NCBI GenBank assembly: GCA_943789305.1
Contig: CALSTP010000002.1
Location: 147,173-211,172 of the forward strand
Origin: an uncultured Flavobacteriaceae bacterium
GTDB lineage: Bacteria; Bacteroidota; Bacteroidia; Flavobacteriales; Flavobacteriaceae
DNA: 64,000 bases
Direction: 5' to 3'
Made by a program: the position numbers and the translations under genes. This document shows positions 54,285 through 62,045 of the stretch, in pieces. The first letter of the stretch is position 1, and each line of letters opens with the position of its first letter. The notes under the pieces were generated by a model that did no database searches, was not told where the DNA came from, and was given only the letters and a program-made list of their open reading frames with translations.

Positions 54285-55169
54285 ATGAATTATCAATTAA
54301 ATTTTCGTCAATTGCAGTATTTTTTAGCTGTAGCAGAAGAACTTCATTTTCGAAAAGCAGCCGAGCGTTTGTTCATATCTCAGCCAGGACTGAGTAAACA
54401 GATCAAAGAATTAGAAGACCAATTAGGCGTTCAGCTTTTTGAAAGGAATACTCGGAAAGTTGTTTTGACTCCTCCTGGAATATATCTTAAAGAAGAAATA
54501 ACCCATTATTTGAGAAAATTGGACCAAATAATTGGACACACTCAATTAATTGATCAAGGGAAACAAGGAAATTTGAATTTAGGATATGTTGGATCTGCCA
54601 TGCAGAAGATCATTCCAGATCTTTTAATTTCCTTTCGAAAATTGCATCCCAAGATAATTTTCAATTTAAAAGAAATGGACAATCAAAAGCAAATTGAAGG
54701 TTTATTGGTTCAAGAGCTTGATTTAGCTTTTGTGCGCTTAGAAAACATTCCCAGAGGTCTAGAATACCGAGCCGTATTGAAGGAGCCTTTTTGTCTAGTT
54801 TTACCCAAAAACCATCCTTTGGATCAGAGTAATTTCAAAAGTTTAGTACAACTCAAAGACGAGCCCTTTATTTTGTTTGATCAAAAGTATAGCCCATCTT
54901 ATTATCAAAAAGTTCTTCAGCTTTTTAAAGACAGTGGTTTTTCACCCATAGTATCCCATAACACAATTCATTCAAATACAATCTATAAATTGGTAGCTCA
55001 TCATTTGGGCATTTCTATTGTTCCAAAATCTTTACAAATGAAGTCTGCAAAAGGAGTGAAATTTATAGAAATGGATCAACTTCCACAGCGAACTGTTCTT
55101 TCAGCTGTATGGAACAGTAATAACAGAAACCCTGCTTTGGTTAATATAATTGAACTACTCAAAGGATAA
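54285..55169 (+). CDS. LysR-family transcriptional regulator, probable hut regulator
   Basis: 294 residues. N-terminal helix-turn-helix: LRQLQYFLAVAEELHFRKAAERLFISQPGLSKQIKELEDQLGVQLFERN matches the LysR family pattern (given here in parts: LQYFLAVAEELHF, AAERLFISQPGLSKQI, LEDQLGVQLFER). The C-terminal half is a periplasmic-binding-type effector domain. Divergent from hutH with a short shared intergenic region, the usual arrangement for a LysR controlling its neighbour. Its inducer could be urocanate or histidine, but this is inference. Confidence 0.88.
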   Translation: MNYQLNFRQLQYFLAVAEELHFRKAAERLFISQPGLSKQIKELEDQLGVQLFERNTRKVVLTPPGIYLKEEITHYLRKLDQIIGHTQLIDQGKQGNLNLGYVGSAMQKIIPDLLISFRKLHPKIIFNLKEMDNQKQIEGLLVQELDLAFVRLENIPRGLEYRAVLKEPFCLVLPKNHPLDQSNFKSLVQLKDEPFILFDQKYSPSYYQKVLQLFKDSGFSPIVSHNTIHSNTIYKLVAHHLGISIVPKSLQMKSAKGVKFIEMDQLPQRTVLSAVWNSNNRNPALVNIIELLKG

Positions 55170-55195
55170 AAAACCAAATAAAAGACATTGTGTCA

Positions 55196-55480
55196 TTAAA
55201 AATCAGTAATTCTTAATCCGGAAACAGTGGGGGCTCCAACCCGATAATTTGAAGCAGGTTTTCGATCTCCCAAAAGAGGAATGTATTTAAAATTTTTTCC
55301 TCTTTTTTGGATAAATTCAGAATGTGCTTTTTCAATTATTTTAGGGCCACATCCATGACCTGCTCTTGTATTGTTTGATATTTTGTAAAGGACATTTTTT
55401 TGAGATAAACCGGGTAGGGTATCATATTCTCCTAAAATTTGAATTTGATTTTTGCTTTCAAGATATAAAAATACAATCAA
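55196..55480 (-). CDS. Hypothetical protein with uncertain start
   Basis: 94 residues only if the TTG at 55480 is the start; there is no ATG in frame and a stop lies immediately before. A one-base change in the AATT run just upstream would join it to an ATG-led MKKEWDCN, giving a longer N-terminus. Blocks such as NNTRAGHGCGPKIIEKAHSE look protein-like. Family not recognised. Confidence 0.4.
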   Translation of the reverse strand: MIVFLYLESKNQIQILGEYDTLPGLSQKNVLYKISNNTRAGHGCGPKIIEKAHSEFIQKRGKNFKYIPLLGDRKPASNYRVGAPTVSGLRITDF

Positions 55481-55529
55481 TTACAATCCCATTCTTTTTT
55501 CATTACCTTGAACAAAAAAGAGGTTAAAA

Positions 55530-56387
55530 ATGGATATTAAAACATGGTTTACAAAAGGAACTGTTCTATATTCTGAAGATTCATCAATCTTTTTTGTTCG
55601 GGAAGGGAAAGGAGTTCCACTTCTTTGCATTCACGGGTTTCCAACTTCTTCATGGGATTTTGCTTCAATTTTACCAGAATTATGCAATAAGTTTGACTGT
55701 ATTGTTCCCGACCTTCCGGGTTTGGGAATTTCAAAAAAGGAATTGATCTCTGATATTATAATGAAGCAATCGGATGCAATTGAATTATTGATGGATGAAC
55801 TAAAAATTGATCAGGCTCATATTTTTGCTCATGATATTGGGGATACCGTAGCTCAAGAGTTATTGGCGCGGATGGATGATAAAAAAATTAAGACACGATG
55901 GTTATCAGCTGTTTTTATGAATGGAGGAATGTTTCCAGAAGCAAATACACCTCGCCCCATACAAAAGCTTTTAGCCTCTTTTTTGGGGCCCTTCCTTGGG
56001 CGTTTTCTTTCAAAACCAACCTTTGATAAAACCATGCGGGATATTTTCAGTAAAGAAAACCCTCCCACACCTGAATTTTTGGAATCTTCATGGACATTAC
56101 TTGAAGAAAATGATGGTCGCATAATGATTCCACTTTTATTACAATACTTGAAAGAACGATGGACTTATTTAGATCGTTGGAGACAACCCATAGAGAGTCC
56201 TAAAATTCCAATGGCAATGATTAATGGAATTGAAGATCCAATTTCCGGAAAACCTACAGCTGATTTTTTCCATAAATTACAACCTGAGTCTATGACCTTT
56301 TTTCTTCAAAACACAGGACATTATCCCCATATTGAAACTCCAAAAGAAGTACTAAAAGCATTTTTTAAATTTCATAATTCAATTTAA
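55530..56387 (+). CDS. Alpha/beta hydrolase, MEST-like (epoxide hydrolase/dehalogenase superfamily)
   Basis: 285 residues. The oxyanion block is IHGFPTSSWDF (34-44), and the nucleophile elbow is AHDIGDTVAQELL, putting Asp102 where most hydrolases have Ser. FMNGGMFPE and QKLLASFLGPFLGRF after it, and NTGHYPHIETP with the catalytic His, match the mammalian MEST protein and its bacterial relatives. An Asp nucleophile is used by epoxide hydrolases and haloalkane dehalogenases through an ester intermediate. The substrate is unknown. It probably shares a transcript with the Dabb lipoprotein 10 bp later. Confidence 0.85.
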   Translation: MDIKTWFTKGTVLYSEDSSIFFVREGKGVPLLCIHGFPTSSWDFASILPELCNKFDCIVPDLPGLGISKKELISDIIMKQSDAIELLMDELKIDQAHIFAHDIGDTVAQELLARMDDKKIKTRWLSAVFMNGGMFPEANTPRPIQKLLASFLGPFLGRFLSKPTFDKTMRDIFSKENPPTPEFLESSWTLLEENDGRIMIPLLLQYLKERWTYLDRWRQPIESPKIPMAMINGIEDPISGKPTADFFHKLQPESMTFFLQNTGHYPHIETPKEVLKAFFKFHNSI

Positions 56388-56397
56388 ACCCTACCTT

Positions 56398-56784
56398 ATG
56401 TTAAACCGAATAGTTTTTTTAATTACTTTATTTTTAATTTCATTTTGTAATTCACCACACAAAAAACAACCTCAAGTGCAGCAAAAAAAATTACAGCACA
56501 TAGTATTGATTAAATACAAGGAAAATACATCTCCAAAAGAATTCAAAGTCATTGAGAAGGGAGCTTATTCACTCAGAGAAATTGCTGGAGTAAAAAACCT
56601 CAATTATTCTGAAAATGTATCCCCAGAAAAGCTTAACAAGGGCTATACTCACAGTCTAACCATGTATTTTGAAACTGAAAAGGATCGAGATGAAATATAC
56701 CTTCCTCATTCAATTCATCAGGAATTTGTAAAGCTTTTTGTCCCTTTTACAACCGATGTATTGGTCTATGATTATTGGGAATAA
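56398..56784 (+). CDS. Lipoprotein with a Dabb (stress-responsive alpha/beta barrel) domain
   Basis: 128 residues. A lipoprotein signal (FLISFC, Cys near 17) is followed by one Dabb-like domain: LQHIVLIKYKENTSPKEFKVIE, G-V-K-N-L-N-Y-S-E-N and HQEFVKLFVPFTTDVLVYDYW, the start and end blocks of that dimeric ferredoxin-like family. Anchored outside the cytoplasm. Another exported ferredoxin-like protein, though smaller than the six two-domain ones. Function unknown. Confidence 0.78.
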   Translation: MLNRIVFLITLFLISFCNSPHKKQPQVQQKKLQHIVLIKYKENTSPKEFKVIEKGAYSLREIAGVKNLNYSENVSPEKLNKGYTHSLTMYFETEKDRDEIYLPHSIHQEFVKLFVPFTTDVLVYDYWE

Positions 56785-56816
56785 GTTTTTATGGATTTAA
56801 AAATGACAAACTTAAT

Positions 56817-57264
56817 CTATCTACAATGATGATCAGCTGCTCGAGTTGCCACTTGAATATTGGGTTTCATATTTACTTGATAACCTAAAGAATTGGCCCA
56901 CCCTCGGGATGCATTAACCAACCGATTCGATTTAAAGCTTTCATCTTCATTATAATCCATGTCGATTTGAACTTCAATACCAAGGGCTTTTTTCATCTTT
57001 TCGGCAATTTTAATACTCATTTCAGTTTCCTTCCATAAACGGGTCCATAGATCTTTGATTTTAGGGACACCAATTTTATGAACGATATAGTGAACTCCAC
57101 GATTTCCTAATCGATAAGCAATAACGGTTGCATATTGAGTTTGCTTGGCTACGCTTTGTGAATCGGTTCCTACATGGATGGTAATCAAAGGGATGTTTGG
57201 AAACCATGTTCTTGGTATAGGTAATTGGGTCGATTGAAGTCCCATGGATGTTCTTGAAATTCAT
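56817..57264 (-). pseudogene. YkuK-like (RNase H-like, DUF458) gene with one-base frameshift
   Basis: The readable frame (56817-57245) holds IHVGTDSQSVAKQTQYATVIAYRLGNRG, typical of the YkuK family, but its own N-terminus (MGLQSTQLPIPRTW) is not. The neighbouring frame starts at an ATG at 57264 with MNFKNIHGTSIDPITYTKNM and VSKHP, a good YkuK-like beginning. Dropping one of the three G bases at 57190-57192 joins them as SKHP-LITIHVGTDSQ, total about 148 residues. Either a sequence error in the homopolymer or a broken gene. The family has an RNase H-like fold of unclear role. Confidence 0.75.
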
Positions 57265-57277
57265 ATTATTAAAATTT

Positions 57278-57308
57278 AAACCCCCTAATCTTTTTGATTA
57301 GGGGGTTT
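57278..57308. terminator. Terminator hairpin
   Basis: Perfect 13-bp arms AAACCCCCTAATC / GATTAGGGGGTTT with a 5-base loop (ttttt on the + strand). It lies just downstream of the minus-strand BNR gene (end 57316) and before the YkuK-like gene. Confidence 0.85.
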
Positions 57309-57315
57309 GTATAGT

Positions 57316-60300
57316 TTATTTGATTCCTTGACCTTGAATGTAAGGAGCACCTTGGTCTTTAAATTCTTTTTCCAATGGAATAATTTTATTTGTATTTAGA
57401 TCCAGAATCTTTTCTTCTATTTTTTGAATCATCTTTTGTGCTAATACCATGCTTTTTTGATGTAAAGCTGTTGGTCCATAGGTAGAAAATAATCCTCGAT
57501 AAGCTACTCTAAGATGGGTGCCAATAGTAGGAGAGTTACGCTCTCCAATTTCTCTTTTAGAAGCATTACCTTCAATAGTTGTTTTGAGTTTATCAATTTC
57601 GTTTTGAATGTTTTGAATTTTTTGGTTCATTTCTCCGGGAACAATACTTGAATTTTTTAATGCAGTATTAAGAGCAGATAGTTTTTGTTCATTGCGTTCA
57701 AAAACATCTTCTAAAACATCAATTTTTTTAATCAAAGCATTCATATTGGTTCGGTATGTATCATAATCTTTGTATGAAGCACCTTTAAGAATCCCATTGC
57801 GAATTGGCTTCACATCAAAATCAACTGGATCATCCAATTGGGTAATGGTTCCATTCTCCTCTAGGTAAAGAGTAGCTGTATATTTTTGCGGAATTGCTAG
57901 TGCTCCCGAATTGTACTCAGGATTTTTTATCTTCCCATCCTCAGGAATAGAAAACGGATTAAAATGTTTTAAATCCCATGCAATTCGGTGAGTTCCTTTT
58001 TTGGCTTTTTCACTGATTTTCCGAATGATATTGCCTTCAGGATCTTCAATAGTTAATAAAACTGATACCCCTTTTTCTTTTTCTTCATTATCCAAAGTCG
58101 CCCATCCAGGGAAAGGTACATTTAATTTTTTTTCATTTAATTTTTTCTCTTTCTTTTTACGATTTTCTTTTTGACTTGTAAAATCATCGGAAAGATGATA
58201 AGTGAAAACTGCTCCAAAAGTCGGGTTTTTAGAAAAAAAGTAGTCTGCACCTGTGTTTCCAACATTACTTCTTGGGACATACCATTTTGCAGTTCTAGGT
58301 GCAAATAATTTCCCTTTACGAGCAAGGTTTTCAGGAGTCATTTCTCGCAATGCACTATAATCATCGAGCACATAGAATCCTCGACCAAATGATGCTGCCA
58401 CTAGGTCATTTTCTCTTTTTTGGATTACTAAATCCCTAAAAGGTAAAGTTGGTGTTCCAGGAAGCTTTTGCCATTCAGACCCCGAATTTAAACTTACATA
58501 AACCCCAAATTCTGTTGCTGCAAAAAACAAGTTTTTGTTTTTATGATCTTGAACAATCCTCCATACCAAAGTTCGTTTTGGGAGGTTGTTGCTGATTGAT
58601 GTCCATGTTTTCCCTAGATCGGTACTTTTGTAGATGTAGGGGTTGAAGTCGCCTTCTTTGTGATTGTCCAAAACTACATATAAGGTGTTGGGATCATACA
58701 AATCTGCCTTGATGTCATTTACAAAGGAACGACTTGGAAGCCCTAGTTTAGTTACGGGGACTTGTGTCCATTGTGCTCCTCCATTTTGTGTAATTTGAAT
58801 AAAACCATCATCGGTTCCAGCAAAAAGGACTCCCTCTTTTACAGGTGACTCTGACAAAGAGGTAATGGTATTGTAATTGGACATAGCTCCAACATCCCAA
58901 GGATTATCCCAACTTTGTTGACGCCCCATAATAGGAAGTTTTATGCGTTCTTCATTTCGAGTTAAGTCTCCCGAAATGGGTTTCCAATCATCCCCGCGAC
59001 TTTCTGATTTCCATACTCGGTAGGAGGCGAAGTAGAGCCTACTGGGGTTGTGTGGACTGACCAAGATTGGAGCATCCCAGTTGAAGCGCTCATAAGGATC
59101 TCCTTCTCCAGCTTGTGGTTGAATCAGCACAGGTTCTCCTGTAGTTAAATCTATTCGGTGTAAACCTCCTTGTTGAGTTTCTGCATAAATAATTTCGTTG
59201 TGTATTGGATCTGTAGCCGATTGATGTCCGTCAGCAAATAAGGTTTTGTACCAGTGTTTGTTTGCAATTCCTTCTCGTTCATCTGTTGCAGATGGTCCTC
59301 CGACAGACCCATTATCTTGGGTTCCACCAAATATACTGTAAAAGGGTTCCGCATTGTTTACGGCAACTTTATAGAACTGAGTTAGCGGAAGGTTTTTTAT
59401 GTATCTCCAGTTTTTTGCCAAATCAAAACTTTCATAAATCCCTGCATCTGTTCCAATCATGAGGTAGTTGGGATCATCTTTTTTGAATATCAAAGCATGA
59501 TTATCTGAATGTTTTTTCTCTTCTTTTAATTGTTCAAAGTTTTTCCCTCCGTCCTCTGAAGTTAAAACCCTGACATTCATGAGATACAAACGATCAAATT
59601 TGTGTGGACTTGCATAAAGTTCTTGATAGTAATGCGGACCTGTACCTCCAGAAACTGTATCTGACATTTTAGACCAAGAATTACCGTTGTCTTCTGATCG
59701 ATAAACTCCACCTTTAGTTCTATCCAGTTCTATTGCAGCATAGAGCACATTTGATTTTTGAGGAGAAATGGCTAAACCAATTTTCCCCATATTGGACTCA
59801 GGTAATCCATTGCTAAGTTTTTCCCAACTTTCTCCACCATCTCTAGAACGGTGAATTCCCGATCCAGGACCTCCCCCCATATAGGCGGCAACGGTCCGAT
59901 GTCGATCCCAGCTTGCTGCATATAAAACTTCAGGATTTGTTGGATCAATAACTAAATCGGTAGCTCCTGTCCATTGGGAGTTTCCTAAAACACGTTTCCA
60001 TGTTTTACCTCCATTGGTTGTTTTATAAACACCTCGTTCTCCTCCTTTTTTCCATAGAGGACCTTGACTTGCTACCCAAACAACATCTGAGTTGTTAGGG
60101 TGCACGATGATTTTTGAAATATGTTCAGAATTTTTTAATCCCATGTTCTTCCATGTACCCCCATTATTGGTACTTAGGTAAACTCCATCTCCATAACCAA
60201 CATGACGTCCTCCAACATTTTCTCCACTTCCTACCCAAATACGAGCAGGGTTGTTGGGATCGATGGTAATACAACCCGTTGAATATGAAACTTGATCATC

Positions 60301-60570
60301 AAAAATAGGCGTCCAAGTAGTTCCCGAATTTTCAGTTTTCCATATTCCCCCTGACCCAACGGCAACATACCAAATATTATCGTTTTCAGGATGAATGGCA
60401 ATATCTGCGATTCTTCCAGATAAAAAAGCAGGTCCTATGTTCCTAAATTTAAAGGCATCCAAAGAGATAGGATCTGATTTTTTTTGAGATGATTTTTTGC
60501 GTTGGGCTTCAACATTAAATCCATTCAGCAATAAAGTGAAACTGACAAATGCAATAATAAAATTCTTCAT
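57316..60570 (-). CDS. Secreted BNR/sortilin-like propeller protein (glycosyl hydrolase-annotated)
   Basis: 1084 residues from the ATG at 60570, which starts a signal peptide (MKNFIIAFVSF...EAQ); the frame from 60654 is longer but lacks a signal. Most of the chain is many BNR/Asp-box-type repeats (S-x-D-x-G-x-T-W forms such as ENSGTTWTPIF, TTNGGKTWKRV, SRDGGESWEKL), predicting one or two beta propellers of the VPS10/sortilin type. A C-terminal coiled region (about 970-1050) and DHXX-like tail follow. Family often annotated as glycosyl hydrolase, but no catalytic residues are clear. Could bind proteins or glycans. Confidence 0.85.
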   Translation of the reverse strand: MKNFIIAFVSFTLLLNGFNVEAQRKKSSQKKSDPISLDAFKFRNIGPAFLSGRIADIAIHPENDNIWYVAVGSGGIWKTENSGTTWTPIFDDQVSYSTGCITIDPNNPARIWVGSGENVGGRHVGYGDGVYLSTNNGGTWKNMGLKNSEHISKIIVHPNNSDVVWVASQGPLWKKGGERGVYKTTNGGKTWKRVLGNSQWTGATDLVIDPTNPEVLYAASWDRHRTVAAYMGGGPGSGIHRSRDGGESWEKLSNGLPESNMGKIGLAISPQKSNVLYAAIELDRTKGGVYRSEDNGNSWSKMSDTVSGGTGPHYYQELYASPHKFDRLYLMNVRVLTSEDGGKNFEQLKEEKKHSDNHALIFKKDDPNYLMIGTDAGIYESFDLAKNWRYIKNLPLTQFYKVAVNNAEPFYSIFGGTQDNGSVGGPSATDEREGIANKHWYKTLFADGHQSATDPIHNEIIYAETQQGGLHRIDLTTGEPVLIQPQAGEGDPYERFNWDAPILVSPHNPSRLYFASYRVWKSESRGDDWKPISGDLTRNEERIKLPIMGRQQSWDNPWDVGAMSNYNTITSLSESPVKEGVLFAGTDDGFIQITQNGGAQWTQVPVTKLGLPSRSFVNDIKADLYDPNTLYVVLDNHKEGDFNPYIYKSTDLGKTWTSISNNLPKRTLVWRIVQDHKNKNLFFAATEFGVYVSLNSGSEWQKLPGTPTLPFRDLVIQKRENDLVAASFGRGFYVLDDYSALREMTPENLARKGKLFAPRTAKWYVPRSNVGNTGADYFFSKNPTFGAVFTYHLSDDFTSQKENRKKKEKKLNEKKLNVPFPGWATLDNEEKEKGVSVLLTIEDPEGNIIRKISEKAKKGTHRIAWDLKHFNPFSIPEDGKIKNPEYNSGALAIPQKYTATLYLEENGTITQLDDPVDFDVKPIRNGILKGASYKDYDTYRTNMNALIKKIDVLEDVFERNEQKLSALNTALKNSSIVPGEMNQKIQNIQNEIDKLKTTIEGNASKREIGERNSPTIGTHLRVAYRGLFSTYGPTALHQKSMVLAQKMIQKIEEKILDLNTNKIIPLEKEFKDQGAPYIQGQGIK

Positions 60571-60660
60571 AAGTAGTGAGTTATCAATTTGTTTTAATAA
60601 ATGTACAAAAAAACAAACTTTTTTCCGCGTTCGTTTTGATTCTCCAAAAATCAATAAAAG

Positions 60661-61986
60661 CTAGTTTGCAAATAATAATTTTTTCACCTTTTTTGAAAGC
60701 CAGAGAAGTGAAATCATATTGGGGATTGCCATAAGTGCAAAAGACAAATCGATTATTCCGATAACTAGATCAACTGTTGCTATTGCAAAAAAAACAATAC
60801 TAATAATATAAATGTAATTGTACCAATTCCCCCAAGATATTTGGGTTAAATACCGCAAGCATTTAACACCATAATAAGAATAGGTAAATAAGCTTGAAAT
60901 TCCGAAAACAAAAACCATCAACAACAACAATTCATCTCCAATTCCATAAAAAAGTCTTTTGAAAGCCTCAAGGGTAAGTTCAATTCCATTCAATTCTCCA
61001 ACTTCTGTTGCTCCACTAATTATGATTATTAAGCCCGTAATTGAGCATACTAAAACGGTGTCCAACAAGGGTCCTAAAGAGGCAACTAATCCCTCATCAA
61101 TTGGATTTTTGGTATTGGATTGGCCATGATACATGGGTGCATTACCCACACCACTTTCATTAGAAAAAACAGCTCTGCGAACTCCGAGAATAATTAGCGC
61201 CCAAAAACTGCCATTTGCCACCGCCTGAAAAGAAAAAGCTTGATCGAATATTTTTTGAAAAGCTGGAATTATTGCTTCTGCATTAAGGGCAAGCATAATA
61301 ATACCCATGCTAAAATATAAGCCCACCATTAATGGGACTAGCATGGAGGTTACAGTGACTATTTTTTTTAAACCTCCTAAAATTACAAATGCACTCAGAA
61401 CTGCTAATACAACTCCGATGATGAGCTTCCAATTTAAAATTCCTAAATTCAAATATTGATTGGGTTCAATTACAGTTACTATGGTTTGGGTCAACTGGTT
61501 TGCTGTAAAAGCAGGGAGTACTCCAAATAAACCAGCAATGGAAAACCAAACAGCAAAAGTTTTACCATAACGGGGAACGGCAATTCTCATATAATACATC
61601 GGTCCTCCTAATGGACTACCGTCTTCTTCTTTTTCTCTAAAAAGAACCGCCAGTGTACAAGAATAAAATTTGATGATTGCTCCTAGTATTGCTGTAGCCC
61701 ACATCCATAACAAAACTCCAGGACCTCCCATATAAATAGCAATTGCTACTCCTGAAATATTTCCCAACCCAACCGTTGAAGCTAAAACTGCGGATAAGGC
61801 TTGAAATCTTGAAATTCCTGCACCTCTTTCTTTACTAAAAAGAAGTTTTGAGGCACTTTTGATAAACAACAAAGGTTTTCCTCTGGATTGAATAAGTAAA
61901 AATACGCCTCCCCCAATAATAAGAAGAAACATAATCAACTCTATGGAACTGATTAATTCTTGAAGAAGTGTGGATAATAATTCCAT
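60661..61986 (-). CDS. Alanine/glycine:cation symporter (AGCS family)
   Basis: 441 residues from the ATG at 61986; the frame up to 62052 would overlap the M13 gene and is not needed. About ten membrane helices. GLGNISGVAIAIYMGGPGVLLWMW and GGPMYYM are family-defining blocks; FSNESGVGNAPMYHG is another. It takes up alanine or glycine (or similar amino acids) with sodium or proton. Adjacent to the M13 peptidase gene on the same strand, consistent with peptide use followed by amino acid uptake. Confidence 0.92.
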   Translation of the reverse strand: MELLSTLLQELISSIELIMFLLIIGGGVFLLIQSRGKPLLFIKSASKLLFSKERGAGISRFQALSAVLASTVGLGNISGVAIAIYMGGPGVLLWMWATAILGAIIKFYSCTLAVLFREKEEDGSPLGGPMYYMRIAVPRYGKTFAVWFSIAGLFGVLPAFTANQLTQTIVTVIEPNQYLNLGILNWKLIIGVVLAVLSAFVILGGLKKIVTVTSMLVPLMVGLYFSMGIIMLALNAEAIIPAFQKIFDQAFSFQAVANGSFWALIILGVRRAVFSNESGVGNAPMYHGQSNTKNPIDEGLVASLGPLLDTVLVCSITGLIIIISGATEVGELNGIELTLEAFKRLFYGIGDELLLLMVFVFGISSLFTYSYYGVKCLRYLTQISWGNWYNYIYIISIVFFAIATVDLVIGIIDLSFALMAIPNMISLLWLSKKVKKLLFAN

Positions 61987-62045
61987 GAAGAATAAAGATA
62001 AAAAAAAGCCAAGACTAAAGTCCTGGCTCAAAAAACACATTTGTT

